64,000 bases of DNA from contig CANRFT010000003.1 in NCBI GenBank assembly GCA_947629955.1, positions 33,317-97,316 on the forward strand, written 5' to 3'. The position numbers and the translations under genes are program-made. The notes below the pieces were generated by a model, which saw nothing but the letters and a program-made list of their open reading frames with translations, searched no databases and was not told where the DNA came from. Source of the DNA: an uncultured Oscillospiraceae bacterium (GTDB taxonomy: Bacteria; Bacillota; Clostridia; Oscillospirales; Oscillospiraceae). Below are positions 1 through 8,176 of this stretch, piece after piece. The first letter of the stretch is position 1, and each line of letters opens with the position of its first letter.

Positions 1-333
1 ACCTATCCCCCCAACGTCAAGTACGTGGACCGCTTTAAAAAGATCGTCCAGGACAGAGACCCGTCCCCCACGCCAACTCCGACCCCCATGCCGACGCCCG
101 CACCTACCCCTACCCCTGAACCCACCCCCACCCCGACTCCAACGCCCACGCCCACACCTACGCCCTCTGACCCGACGCCCGCCTATTACATCGGGAACAG
201 AAACTCCATGGTGTTCCACCGGCCCACCTGCTCCTCCGTTAAGAGAATGAGCGCGGCCAACAAGGTGACCCTCTCCACCAGGGCCGAGGCCATCAGCAAG
301 GGCTACACCCCCTGCAAGAACTGCAAGCCGTAG
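1..333 (+). CDS. Staphylococcal-nuclease-like protein with C-terminal Cys/His metal-binding module (3' end only)
   Basis: The reading frame is open from the first base, so this is the 3' end of a longer gene. The first visible residues ([11 protein letters not shown]) match the end of the thermonuclease (SNase) fold. A linker of about 35 residues made of Thr-Pro repeats follows. The last ~50 residues read [14 protein letters not shown]...CKNCKP, a small Cys/His module often found at the end of secreted clostridial nucleases and competence-type proteins. The linker and module suggest an exported enzyme, but the signal peptide would lie outside the window. A GTG at 25 could act as a start, but the conserved residues upstream argue against it. 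The nuclease assignment rests on about 11 residues. Confidence 0.6.
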   Translation, partial: TYPPNVKYVDRFKKIVQDRDPSPTPTPTPMPTPAPTPTPEPTPTPTPTPTPTPTPSDPTPAYYIGNRNSMVFHRPTCSSVKRMSAANKVTLSTRAEAISKGYTPCKNCKP

Positions 334-344
334 CGCTTTTCACC

Positions 345-378
345 ATATCCCCCCGGTGTTCCGGGGGGATATTTCTTT
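345..378 (+). terminator. Intrinsic terminator after the nuclease-like gene
   Basis: A perfect 12-bp stem (345-356 with 361-372, loop TGTT) is followed by TTCTTT. It sits 12 bases after the stop codon and separates this gene from the pyrimidine operon. It lies upstream of the pyr promoter, so it is not a leader attenuator. Confidence 0.85.
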
Positions 379-399
379 GGGGATTTGAGCGTTTTATGG

Positions 400-429
400 T
401 TGCGCTCTCCCCCGTTCATCATGTATAAT
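400..429 (+). promoter_or_regulatory. Probable sigma-A promoter of the pyr operon
   Basis: A consensus -10 TATAAT (424-429) follows a weak -35 TTGCGC (400-405) with an 18-base spacer. The only gene downstream is pyrC at 459, so the leader would be about 20 bases. That leaves no room for a PyrR-type attenuator. Confidence 0.6.
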
Positions 430-458
430 ATTATGACTGATTTGAGAGGGGGCGCGGT

Positions 459-1736
459 ATGGACCTGCTCATCAAAAACGGACGGGTGCTCGATCCGGCG
501 TCCGGCGTGGACGATATGCTGGATCTGCTGATCTCCGGCGGGAAGATCGCCGCCATCGGCAAAAGGCTGGATGTCGGAAACGCCCAGGTCATCGACGCCG
601 CCGGGCTTATCGTCGCCCCCGGCCTGGTGGATATGCACGTCCATCTGCGGGAGCCGGGGTTCGAGGCCAAGGAGACGGTGTGTACCGGCTGCGCGGCGGC
701 TGCCCGGGGCGGGGTCACCACCCTGGTGGCTATGCCCAACACCTGCCCCGCCACCGACTGCCCGGAGATCGTCGCTCAGGTGCGGGACAAGGCCGCTCCC
801 ACCGGGGTGAACGTCCTCCCCGCCGGCGCGGTCACCGTGGGACAGAGGGGCGAGCAGCTCACTGATTTCGAGGCCTTGCGGGCCGCCGGCGTGCCCGCCT
901 TTACCGACGACGGGGTGCCCATCCAGAACCTGGCCCTGCTGCGTCAGGCCATGCTTGAGGCAAAGCGGCTGGGCCTGCCCATCCTGGACCACTGCGAGGA
1001 CAAAGATTTAGTCAAAAACTACGGCGTCAACGAGGGCAGGGTGTCCCAGGCGCTGGGCCTGCCGGGGCGGCCCGCCGTGGCCGAGGAGGCCCAGATCATG
1101 CGGGATATCCTGCTGGCGGAGGACACCGGGGCCCACGTCCACATCTGCCACATCTCCACCGCTAAGGGGGTGGAGATGGTGCGCCAGGCCAAGGCCCGGG
1201 GCGTCCGCGTCACCTGCGAGACCTGCCCCCAGTATTTCACCCTCACCGAGGACGAGGTGTTGAAGCAGGGCTCTCTGGCCCGGGTCAATCCCCCCCTCCG
1301 CACCCGGGCTGACGTGGAGGGCATCCTGGCGGGGCTGTGTGACGGCACCATCGACGCCCTCATCACCGACCACGCCCCCCACACGGCGGAGGAAAAGGCG
1401 AAGCCCCTCCCCGAGGCCCCCAGCGGCATGGTGGGGCTGGAGACGGCGCTTGCGCTGAACCTGACCGGGCTGTACCATTCGGGGCTGCTGCCCCTGTCAA
1501 GGGTGCTGGAACTGATGAGCACCTCCCCTGCTGCCCTGCTGGGGCTGGACAAGGGCCGGATCGGTATTGGCGACGACGCCGACGTGGTCATCTTCGACCC
1601 GGACGAGGAGTGGATCATTGACCGGGACAAATTCGCCTCCAAGGGCAGGAACACCCCCTTCCACGGCCGAAAGGTCAAGGGAATAGTGAAATATACCATC
1701 GCAAGCGGGAAGATCATCTATCAGGAGGAGCAATAA
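459..1736 (+). CDS. pyrC: Dihydroorotase PyrC
   Basis: Catalyses the reversible cyclisation of N-carbamoyl-aspartate to dihydroorotate, the third step of pyrimidine synthesis. The 425-residue length is typical of the bacterial type I enzyme. Zinc-binding and catalytic motifs are present: DMHVHLREPG with His60 and His62, DHCEDKDL, HICHIS, and DHAPH in the last third. The GAGAGGGGG before the ATG is a good ribosome-binding site. It opens a pyr cluster, with pyrF starting two bases after its stop. Aspartate carbamoyltransferase (pyrB) is not in the window. Confidence 0.96.
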   Translation: MDLLIKNGRVLDPASGVDDMLDLLISGGKIAAIGKRLDVGNAQVIDAAGLIVAPGLVDMHVHLREPGFEAKETVCTGCAAAARGGVTTLVAMPNTCPATDCPEIVAQVRDKAAPTGVNVLPAGAVTVGQRGEQLTDFEALRAAGVPAFTDDGVPIQNLALLRQAMLEAKRLGLPILDHCEDKDLVKNYGVNEGRVSQALGLPGRPAVAEEAQIMRDILLAEDTGAHVHICHISTAKGVEMVRQAKARGVRVTCETCPQYFTLTEDEVLKQGSLARVNPPLRTRADVEGILAGLCDGTIDALITDHAPHTAEEKAKPLPEAPSGMVGLETALALNLTGLYHSGLLPLSRVLELMSTSPAALLGLDKGRIGIGDDADVVIFDPDEEWIIDRDKFASKGRNTPFHGRKVKGIVKYTIASGKIIYQEEQ

Positions 1737-1738
1737 CG

Positions 1739-2662
1739 ATGTCATTTGACGTGTTACAGGAGAAGATCAAGGCCAAAAAGAACCCCACCGTGGCGGGGCT
1801 GGACACCCGGGTGGAGTACGTTCCCCCCTATCTGCTAAAGGAGTACACCGACAAATATGGCGAGACCCTGGAGGCCGCCGCCGGGGCCATTTTGGAGTTC
1901 GATCAGGGCCTTATCGACGCGCTGTATGACGTGGTGCCCGCCGTGAAGCCCCAGGCCGCCTATTTCGAGTGCCTGGGCTGGCGGGGCATGAAGGTGCTGG
2001 AGGAGCTCATCGCCTACGCCAGGTCCAAGGGCCTCTACGTCATCGCCGACGTGAAGCGGGGGGACATCGGCACCACCGCCACCGCGTACAGCGAGGGCTG
2101 GCTGGGCGTCACCAGGGTGGGCTCTACCGACTGCCCCGTGTTCGACGCGGACTGCGTCACCCTCAACGGCTACATGGGCTCCGACGCCATCAAGCCCTTC
2201 CTGGCCGACTGTACCGCCCGAAACAAGAGCGCCTTTGTGCTGTGCAAGACCTCCAACCCCTCGTCCGTGGAGCTCCAGGACATGGTAGCGGGCGACCGGG
2301 TGGTCTACACCGTCATGGGCGATTTGATTCAGCGCTGGGGCGCGGGCACCGAGGGCAAATACGGCTTCACCGCTCTGGGGGCGGTGGTGGGTGCCACCCA
2401 CCCCTCCGTGCTGAAGGAGCTGCGCCGCCGGCTGGACAAGACCTTTTTCCTGGTGCCCGGCTACGGGGCTCAGGGGGGCACCGCCGCCGACGTGCGCTAC
2501 GCCTTCGACGAGCTGGGCCGTGGGGCCATCGTCAACGCCTCCCGCTCCATCCTGTGCGCCTGGAAAAAAACCGGGGGCGACGGCCACGACTATCAGGAAG
2601 CCGCCCGGGCCGCCGCCGAGAAGATGCGGGACGAATTGAAAGAGTATATCACCGTCATGTGA
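1739..2662 (+). CDS. pyrF: Orotidine 5'-phosphate decarboxylase (group 2 type)
   Basis: Decarboxylates OMP to UMP, the last step of de novo pyrimidine synthesis. At 307 residues it belongs to the longer group 2 enzymes rather than the ~235-residue Bacillus type. The catalytic Asp-Lys-Asp array is seen in DVKRGDIG (Asp104, Lys106, Asp109). The start is two bases after the pyrC stop, with AGGAGG lying in the end of pyrC. Tight spacing implies co-translation with pyrC. Confidence 0.96.
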   Translation: MSFDVLQEKIKAKKNPTVAGLDTRVEYVPPYLLKEYTDKYGETLEAAAGAILEFDQGLIDALYDVVPAVKPQAAYFECLGWRGMKVLEELIAYARSKGLYVIADVKRGDIGTTATAYSEGWLGVTRVGSTDCPVFDADCVTLNGYMGSDAIKPFLADCTARNKSAFVLCKTSNPSSVELQDMVAGDRVVYTVMGDLIQRWGAGTEGKYGFTALGAVVGATHPSVLKELRRRLDKTFFLVPGYGAQGGTAADVRYAFDELGRGAIVNASRSILCAWKKTGGDGHDYQEAARAAAEKMRDELKEYITVM

Positions 2663-2673
2663 GGTGACGCTTC

Positions 2674-3450
2674 GTGAAAGTAGAGAAAAGCTGTAAGATT
2701 GTCCACAAGACCCAAATGGGGGACGCCGTGTTCATGGTGCTGGAGGCGGGCGATATGGTACGCACCTCCTATCGGAATCCCGGCCAGTTCGTCCACATCA
2801 GGTGCGGGGACTCCCTGCTGCTGCGGCGGCCCATCTCGGTGGCCTCCTGCCAGGAGGACTACCCCAGCGACCTGGTGACCATCGTGTTCGAGGTTCGCGG
2901 CGCGGGTACCCAATGGCTGGCGGAGCGCAAGCTGGGCGAGACGCTGGATGTGATGGGCCTGCTGGGCAACGGATTCCCCGTGAAGCCGGAGGGGCGCTAT
3001 CTGCTGGTGGGGGGCGGCATCGGCGTGCCCCCTCTCTGGGGCTGCGCCCAGCGCACCAGCGGAAAGTCCACCGCCATCCTGGGGTTCCGCTCTAAGGATA
3101 AGGCCATCATGACCGACCTGTTCAACGAGGACTGCGCGAAAACGCTCATCGCTACCGACGACGGCTCCCTGGGCTATCACGGCTTTGTGGACGCCCTGGT
3201 GCGGCAGGAGCTGGAACAGGACAGAAATTACGACGCGGTGCTGGCCTGCGGCCCCAGGCCCATGCTGAAAAACGTGGCGAGGGCGGCAAAGGAGTTCGGC
3301 GTGCCCTGTTTCGTCTCCATGGAGGAGCGAATGGGCTGCGGCGTGGGGGCGTGCCTGGTGTGCGCCTGCGATATGAAGGATGGCAGCCGGAAGCACGTCT
3401 GTAAGGACGGCCCGGTGTTCGACGCGGAGGAGGTGGACTGGGATGCCTGA
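2674..3450 (+). CDS. pyrK: Dihydroorotate dehydrogenase B electron-transfer subunit PyrK
   Basis: FAD and [2Fe-2S] subunit that passes electrons from PyrD to NAD+ in the class 1B enzyme. The N-terminal half is a ferredoxin-reductase-like FAD domain (RRPISVAS), followed by a nucleotide-binding segment (LLVGGGIGVPPL). The C-terminal iron-sulfur ligands are Cys222, Cys227, Cys230 and Cys243 in the family spacing CxxxxCxxC...C. The start is GTG, with GAGGTGACG upstream. The end overlaps pyrD by 8 bases, which suits the 1:1 heterotetramer. Confidence 0.95.
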   Translation: MKVEKSCKIVHKTQMGDAVFMVLEAGDMVRTSYRNPGQFVHIRCGDSLLLRRPISVASCQEDYPSDLVTIVFEVRGAGTQWLAERKLGETLDVMGLLGNGFPVKPEGRYLLVGGGIGVPPLWGCAQRTSGKSTAILGFRSKDKAIMTDLFNEDCAKTLIATDDGSLGYHGFVDALVRQELEQDRNYDAVLACGPRPMLKNVARAAKEFGVPCFVSMEERMGCGVGACLVCACDMKDGSRKHVCKDGPVFDAEEVDWDA

Positions 3451-4462
3451 CAGACAGGAGCTGGAACAGCAGCTGCGATCTGCTCTGGAAGGGGCGAAGG
3501 CCGCGTTGGAGGAACTTGTGCCGACGCTGAGACCCGCCCCTGTGACGCCGGTGGACACCTCTGTCACTCTGGCCGGGATGACCATGAAAAACCCTGTGGT
3601 GGTGGCCTCGGGCACCTTCGGCTTCGGCCGGGAGTATGGGGAGTTCTATGACCTGTCCGAGTTGGGGGGCATCTGCGCCAAGGGCCTCACCCTCCACCGG
3701 CGGGAGGGCAATCCCGCCCCCCGCATCGCCGAGACGCCCATGGGCATCCTCAACTCGGTGGGGCTGCAAAATCCCGGCGTGGACGCCTTTATTGCGGAGG
3801 AGCTGCCCTTTTTACGGCAGTACGATGTAAAAGTCATCGCCAACATCTCCGGCAATACGCCGGAGGAGTACGGGATCATGTGCGAGAAGCTGGCCGGGGC
3901 CGGCGTGGACATGATCGAGGTGAACATCTCCTGCCCCAACGTGAAGGCAGGAGGCATGGCCTACGGCACCCGTCCCGAGCTGGCCGCCGAGGTCACAAGG
4001 ATGGCCAAGTCCCACGCCGGCAGCGTCCCGGTGATGGTAAAGCTCTCCCCCAACGTCACCGACATCACCGAGATCGCGAAAGCCGTGGAGGGGGCCGGGG
4101 CGGACGCCCTGTCCCTTATCAATACCATTCGGGGCATGCGCGTCGACGTGACCACCCGGCGGCCCATTTTGAAGATGAACACCGGCGGCCTGTCCGGCCC
4201 CGCCGTCCTCCCGGTGGCGGTGCGGATGGTGTGGGAGGTGGCAAACGCCGTGAAGCTGCCCATCCTGGGCATGGGTGGCGTGTCCTCCGGGGAGGACGCC
4301 GCCCAGTTCATGCTGGCGGGAGCCTCCGCCGTGGCGGTGGGCACCGCCTGCTTCGCCGACCCCTTCGCCCCCCTGAAGGTGCGGGACGGCCTGGCGGAGA
4401 TCGCCGCGAAACAGGGTCTGCCCGCCGTCTCCCACCTGACCGGCGGCGTAAAACCGTGGTGA
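3443..4462 (+). CDS. pyrD: Dihydroorotate dehydrogenase catalytic subunit, class 1B
   Basis: FMN enzyme that oxidises dihydroorotate to orotate using NAD+ through PyrK. The motif EVNISCPNVKAGG carries the active-site cysteine typical of class 1 enzymes. The ATG at 3443 overlaps the end of pyrK and has GAGGAGG 8 bases upstream; the frame opens 21 codons earlier but lacks a credible site. This start gives 339 residues, with about 35 extra residues (Glu/Ala/Leu-rich) before the usual first strand (DTSVTLAGM). A later start inside that stretch cannot be excluded. Confidence 0.94.
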   Translation: MPDRQELEQQLRSALEGAKAALEELVPTLRPAPVTPVDTSVTLAGMTMKNPVVVASGTFGFGREYGEFYDLSELGGICAKGLTLHRREGNPAPRIAETPMGILNSVGLQNPGVDAFIAEELPFLRQYDVKVIANISGNTPEEYGIMCEKLAGAGVDMIEVNISCPNVKAGGMAYGTRPELAAEVTRMAKSHAGSVPVMVKLSPNVTDITEIAKAVEGAGADALSLINTIRGMRVDVTTRRPILKMNTGGLSGPAVLPVAVRMVWEVANAVKLPILGMGGVSSGEDAAQFMLAGASAVAVGTACFADPFAPLKVRDGLAEIAAKQGLPAVSHLTGGVKPW

Positions 4463-4473
4463 GGTGACAAATT

Positions 4474-4830
4474 ATGCTGGAACATATCATTGAAGTAGTT
4501 CTCCCCATAATCGTATCTGTGTGCGAGCTGATGGGCATCTTCGTGGTGGCGGTCACTGCGGCGCGGGCCTTCTGGACTTACTGCGTAGGGCTGGTCACTC
4601 ATCAGAAGAACAACCTGAAGTTTGATCTGGCCGATGGCCTCGCAACCAGTTTGGAATTTAAAATGGCCGCCGAGATCCTGAAAACCGTACTGGTGCGTGA
4701 TCTCCAGGAACTTGCGGTGCTGGGCGCTGTCATCCTGCTCCGTGCCCTGCTGTCCCTGCTCATCCACTTTGAGATGCGCCGGGAGTCCAAGGAGATGGAA
4801 GACACCCACGACGAGACAGTACATCAATAG
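4474..4830 (+). CDS. DUF1622 family small membrane protein
   Basis: 118 residues. Two or three hydrophobic segments are visible: residues ~6-34, a weaker one near 50, and ~75-98. Between them lies the family-like stretch FDLADGLATSLEFKMAAEILKT. The family has no known function. It starts 11 bases after pyrD with GAGGTGA upstream, so it is probably co-transcribed, although DUF1622 genes are not usually part of pyr operons. The tail is charged (Glu/Asp/His-rich). Confidence 0.75.
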   Translation: MLEHIIEVVLPIIVSVCELMGIFVVAVTAARAFWTYCVGLVTHQKNNLKFDLADGLATSLEFKMAAEILKTVLVRDLQELAVLGAVILLRALLSLLIHFEMRRESKEMEDTHDETVHQ

Positions 4831-4849
4831 ACGAAGGACTTGCGAACCT

Positions 4850-6004
4850 ATGACAACGATTTATCTCATTCGACACGCCCAGGCGGAGGGCAATCTGTAC
4901 CGCCGCTGCAACGGCTGGCACAACGGCACGATCACCGTCACCGGCCGGAAACAGATCCAGCGGCTGGAGGAGCGGTTTAAGGGCGTCCACATCGACGCGG
5001 TGTACTCCAGCGACCTGTACCGCACCATGGCCACCGCCGGGGCCATCTACAGGCCCCGGCGGCTCACCCTGCGCATCGACCCCGGCCTTCGGGAGATCTG
5101 CGGCGGCATCTGGGAGGACCACACCTGGGGCGAATGGCTCCACAAAGACCGGGACAATCTGGCGGCCTTTCTTCGCGACGATCCGGCCTGGTCGGTCCCC
5201 GGCGGCGAGACCTTCGCCAACCTGCGGGAGCGGATGAATGATACCATCCTCCGTATCGCCGCGGCCCATCAAGGCCAGACGGTGGCGGTGGTGTCCCACG
5301 GCAGCGCCATCCGGAACGTCCTGTGCCGCTGGCTGGGATATGCGCTGGGGGAGGACGCCCCCATCCGTCTGGGGGACAACACCTCCGTGGCCAAACTGGA
5401 GGTGGAGGACGGCAGGGTCAACGTGATCTATTACGGCGACAACAGCCACCTGGGGGACCTGGCCTTTGCCCACAACAGCATCGGCAAGTCCGGCGACCCT
5501 CTCGCCAACATGGAGGCCAGCTCCGTCTACTTTGAGCCCCTCACCTTCCCCGCGGACCGGGAGGTCTATCTGGCCGCCCGCCGGGACGGCTGGATGGCCA
5601 GCCACGGGACCATGGAGGGCTTCGACGGCGAGGGATTCCTCAGCGTCGCGGAGCGCAACAATGCCCACGATCCCAACAGCGTCCTGCTGGCCCGCATCGC
5701 CGGCACCCCGGTGGGCGTACTGCAAATGGACTATGAGGCGGAGGCGGACCAGGGTGTGGGCCGCGTGCCCTTCCTCTACCTCATGCCGGGGAATCGGGCC
5801 AAGGGCCTGGGGGCCCAACTGCTGGGGGAGGCGGTGTCCGCCTATCGGAAGCTGGGCCGGCGGGTCATCCGCCTGCGCTGCGCCCCCGAGAACGACCACG
5901 CCCAGAAGTTCTATCTGTCCCACGGCTTTGTCAAGGTGGGCGAGGAGCCGGGGGGCTCCTGCCATCTGGACACCATGGAGAAGTACATCGGCCTGGAGCT
6001 GTGA
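4850..6004 (+). CDS. Histidine phosphatase-GNAT acetyltransferase fusion
   Basis: 384 residues in two parts. Residues 1-~210 are a phosphoglycerate-mutase-like histidine phosphatase: LIRHAQAEGN holds the phospho-accepting His9 with Arg8, and VVSHGSAIR holds the second catalytic His. Residues ~250-384 are a GNAT N-acetyltransferase with the acetyl-CoA loop PGNRAKGLGAQLL and the C-terminal NDHAQKFYLSHGF motif. The ATG at 4850 starts exactly at the phosphatase fold; the frame opens further upstream but overlaps the previous gene. Substrates are unknown. It ends the pyr-containing transcription unit. Confidence 0.85.
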   Translation: MTTIYLIRHAQAEGNLYRRCNGWHNGTITVTGRKQIQRLEERFKGVHIDAVYSSDLYRTMATAGAIYRPRRLTLRIDPGLREICGGIWEDHTWGEWLHKDRDNLAAFLRDDPAWSVPGGETFANLRERMNDTILRIAAAHQGQTVAVVSHGSAIRNVLCRWLGYALGEDAPIRLGDNTSVAKLEVEDGRVNVIYYGDNSHLGDLAFAHNSIGKSGDPLANMEASSVYFEPLTFPADREVYLAARRDGWMASHGTMEGFDGEGFLSVAERNNAHDPNSVLLARIAGTPVGVLQMDYEAEADQGVGRVPFLYLMPGNRAKGLGAQLLGEAVSAYRKLGRRVIRLRCAPENDHAQKFYLSHGFVKVGEEPGGSCHLDTMEKYIGLEL

Positions 6005-6013
6005 CGGACATAG

Positions 6014-6046
6014 AAAAGGAGACCGGGAAGTCCCGGTCTCCTTTTT
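6014..6046. terminator. Bidirectional intrinsic terminator
   Basis: A 13-15 bp stem (6014-6028 with 6031-6045) is flanked by AAAA and TTTTT. It lies between the converging fusion gene (plus) and lipoprotein gene (minus), so it probably serves both. Confidence 0.88.
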
Positions 6047-6058
6047 GGTCTGTCTGGC

Positions 6059-6469
6059 TCACCGGCCGGTGACCGCGTCGCCCACCGCGTCTCCGGCGTC
6101 CCGGATGGCGTTCCCCGCGCCCCGGACGATGTCGCCCACGCCGTCGCCGATGCCACGGGCCGCGTCGCCCACGGCGTTGCCCGCGTCGTCCATGGCGCCG
6201 CCGTGGGTCCGGTCATAGGCACGGGCCTGGGCCTCGGTCTCGGGCTTGCCGTCGTTGTCCACGTCGTTGGTGCCGCCGGCGCCGCCGCCGTCCTCCGCGT
6301 CGTTCACGTCAGGGGTGGGGCGGGCGCTCTCATGGACGCCGCTTTCACCGGTCCCCGCGCCTCCGCGGTTCGGATCGGCCGCGGCGCCGCTGTCTCTCCC
6401 GGCGGTGCAGCCCGTCAGGGCCAGGGCCAGCGCCAGGGCCGCCGCCCAGGCGATCATACGCTTTTTCAT
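6059..6469 (-). CDS. Small lipoprotein with LEA-like 11-residue repeats
   Basis: 136 residues. The start at 6469 has a strong AAAGGAGG site; the frame extends 17 codons further without one. A signal peptide ends in the lipobox LTGC (Cys about residue 20). A low-complexity Gly/Asp/Glu region follows. The last ~45 residues repeat an amphipathic 11-residue pattern: GNAVGDAARGI, GDGVGDIVRGA, GNAIRDAGDAV, GDAVTGR. Such 11-mers resemble late-embryogenesis-abundant-type helices. I do not recognise the family. It lies just downstream of spoIVA, so a spore or forespore-membrane role is possible but is only inference. Confidence 0.7.
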   Translation of the reverse strand: MKKRMIAWAAALALALALTGCTAGRDSGAAADPNRGGAGTGESGVHESARPTPDVNDAEDGGGAGGTNDVDNDGKPETEAQARAYDRTHGGAMDDAGNAVGDAARGIGDGVGDIVRGAGNAIRDAGDAVGDAVTGR

Positions 6470-6513
6470 TCTTCTGCCTCCTTTGGGGCCTTTTTCAAGG
6501 CGTTTCCCTCGTC

Positions 6514-6556
6514 TTTTCACGTTCCCCGGTGTTCAGTATGCGTTGGGACGTGAAAA
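6514..6556. repeat. Inverted repeat between spoIVA and the lipoprotein gene
   Basis: TTTTCACGT(T)CCC at 6514-6526 pairs with GGGACGTGAAAA at 6545-6556 across a 17-19 base loop. It could be the spoIVA terminator or a regulatory site for the lipoprotein gene. No U-tract follows on the minus strand, so its role is undecided. Confidence 0.35.
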
Positions 6557-6597
6557 ATAAAAGCAGAAAAATTTGCAATCGCCGCCGTGTCAGGTTT

Positions 6598-8073
6598 TTA
6601 CAAAATGATGCAGATGAGCCCGCCGGAACCCTCGTTGATGATGCGCTGGAGGGTGTCCCGCAGCTTCTCTCTGGCGTCCTCCGGCATCCGCTTCAGCTTG
6701 CTGTTCAGGTCCTCTCCCACCAGCTCGTGGAAGGACCGGCCGAAGATGTTGGAGTCCCAGATCTTCGCGGTGTCCCCCTCGAACTGCCGGAGCAGGTAGT
6801 CCACCATCTCCTCCGACTGCTTTTCGGTGCCCATGATGGGGGACATCTCCGTTCTGATATCCGCCCGGAGCATGTGGATGGACGGGGCGGAGGCCCGCAG
6901 GCGGACCCCGTACTTCCCCCCCTGCTTGACGATCTCCGGCTCCTCCAGGGTCATCTCCTCCGGGTCGGGCATGACGATGCCGTACCCGGTGGCCTCCATC
7001 TGGTTGAGAGCGCCCTCCACCTTCTGGTACTTCTTCTTCATGGCGGCCATCTGGATCAGCTGGTCGATGAGGTCGCCGTCGTCCCGGATGTCCAGCCCGC
7101 ACCGCTCGGACACGGTGGAATAGAACAGACTCCGGGGCAGATCCAGAGTCACCGTCACCACGCCGCTGCCCATGTCCATCCGGGCGAGGGATGCGGAGCC
7201 GATCTCCTCTCTGCCAGCCATGCCCCGCACGGCCTTCTCCGCGTCCCGGAGCCGCTCCAGCCCCGCCGTCTCCTCCCGGAGCATGGCGTACAGCCCGCTC
7301 TTGATGGGATGGTCCATGGGCAGCACGTCCACCCAGGGGGGCAGGAACACGTCCATCTCCTTCATGGGGAACTCGTGGAGCACCCCCCGGATGATGTCGG
7401 AGACCGCCCCCTCGTCCAGGGTCAGGCAGTTGACGGCGAGACAGGTCACGTCGTACCGCTCGGCGATGTCCGCCTGGAGGGTCTGGGCCTGCTCCCCATA
7501 GGGCTGGGCGGAGTTCAGCAGCACCAGGAAGGGCTTGCCCAGCCCCTTCAGCTCGTTGATGACCCGCTCCTCCGCCTCCAGGTAGTCCTCCCTGGGGATC
7601 CCGGTGACAGATCCGTCGGTGGTCACCACGATGCCGATGGTGGAGTGGTCGGCGATGACCTTCTCGGTGCCGTACTCCGCCGCCTGGGTCATGGGGATCT
7701 CGTGGTCGAACCAGGGGGTGCGCACCATCCGGGGCAGTTCCCCGTCCATCTGGCCCAGGGCGCCGGGCACCATGTACCCCACGCAGTCGATGAGCCGGAC
7801 GGAGAACACGCCCCCGTCCTCCATGGCCATCTCCACCGCGTCCTCGGGGACGAATTTGGGCTCGGCGGTCATCACCACCCGGCCGGACCCGCTCTGTGGC
7901 AGCTCATCCCGGGCCCGGTCCCGGACGTACTCGTTCTCGATGCGGGGCAGCACCATGGTCTCCATGAACCGCTTGATGAAGGTGGACTTGCCCGTGCGGA
8001 CCGGCCCCACCACGCCGATATAGATGTCGCCCTGGGTGCGCTGGGCGATATCCTCATACAGTTTGTTTTCCAA
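6598..8073 (-). CDS. spoIVA: Stage IV sporulation protein A
   Basis: Cytoskeletal ATPase of the mother cell that polymerises around the forespore to form the basement layer of the spore coat. The length, 491 residues, matches the family (492 in B. subtilis). The Walker A motif is GPVRTGKST (residues 23-31), the N-terminus is GDIYIGVVGP, and the C-terminal tail ends in short hydrophobic residues (GLICIIL). The start codon is TTG with AAGGAGGG seven bases upstream. A sigma-E-like promoter lies just ahead. Its partners SipL and SpoVM are encoded immediately upstream on the same strand. Confidence 0.96.
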   Translation of the reverse strand: MENKLYEDIAQRTQGDIYIGVVGPVRTGKSTFIKRFMETMVLPRIENEYVRDRARDELPQSGSGRVVMTAEPKFVPEDAVEMAMEDGGVFSVRLIDCVGYMVPGALGQMDGELPRMVRTPWFDHEIPMTQAAEYGTEKVIADHSTIGIVVTTDGSVTGIPREDYLEAEERVINELKGLGKPFLVLLNSAQPYGEQAQTLQADIAERYDVTCLAVNCLTLDEGAVSDIIRGVLHEFPMKEMDVFLPPWVDVLPMDHPIKSGLYAMLREETAGLERLRDAEKAVRGMAGREEIGSASLARMDMGSGVVTVTLDLPRSLFYSTVSERCGLDIRDDGDLIDQLIQMAAMKKKYQKVEGALNQMEATGYGIVMPDPEEMTLEEPEIVKQGGKYGVRLRASAPSIHMLRADIRTEMSPIMGTEKQSEEMVDYLLRQFEGDTAKIWDSNIFGRSFHELVGEDLNSKLKRMPEDAREKLRDTLQRIINEGSGGLICIIL

Positions 8074-8104
8074 GTGATTACCCTCCTTGCCCGTACTTGT
8101 TCCA

Positions 8105-8133
8105 TATGTATGGGGATAAGCCCTCGAATATGA
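8105..8133 (-). promoter_or_regulatory. Sigma-E-like promoter of spoIVA
   Basis: On the minus strand the -35 element TCATATT (8127-8133) and the -10 element CATACATA (8105-8112) are separated by 14 bases, the spacing of sigma-E promoters (consensus near KMATATT-N14-CATACANT). It lies about 30 bases before the TTG start, as expected for a mother-cell gene. Confidence 0.75.
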
Positions 8134-8137
8134 CAGC

Positions 8138-8167
8138 GGGACGGCGCGGATTTGTCCGTGCCGTCCC
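8138..8167 (-). terminator. GC-rich hairpin between sipL and spoIVA
   Basis: A 13-bp stem (8138-8150 with 8155-8167, loop TTTG, one G-T pair) lies 10 bases after the sipL stop and just before the spoIVA -35 element. There is no T-run, so it may be a weak terminator or an RNA-stabilising end. Confidence 0.45.
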
Positions 8168-8176
8168 GTCTCGCGC

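Noticed and set aside
330..458. PyrR-binding attenuator before pyrC
   Set aside because: The only hairpin (345-372) lies upstream of the -10 element and belongs to the preceding gene; the leader is about 20 bases.
3380..3442. Longer PyrD start within pyrK
   Set aside because: The extra 21 codons are the shifted reading of pyrK Fe-S sequence; the ATG at 3443 has a proper ribosome-binding site.
6529..8133. A 534-codon open frame on the plus strand across spoIVA
   Set aside because: It is antisense to a clear SpoIVA. Long antisense frames are common at this GC content, and its translation (His/Leu/Pro/Gly-rich) matches no family.
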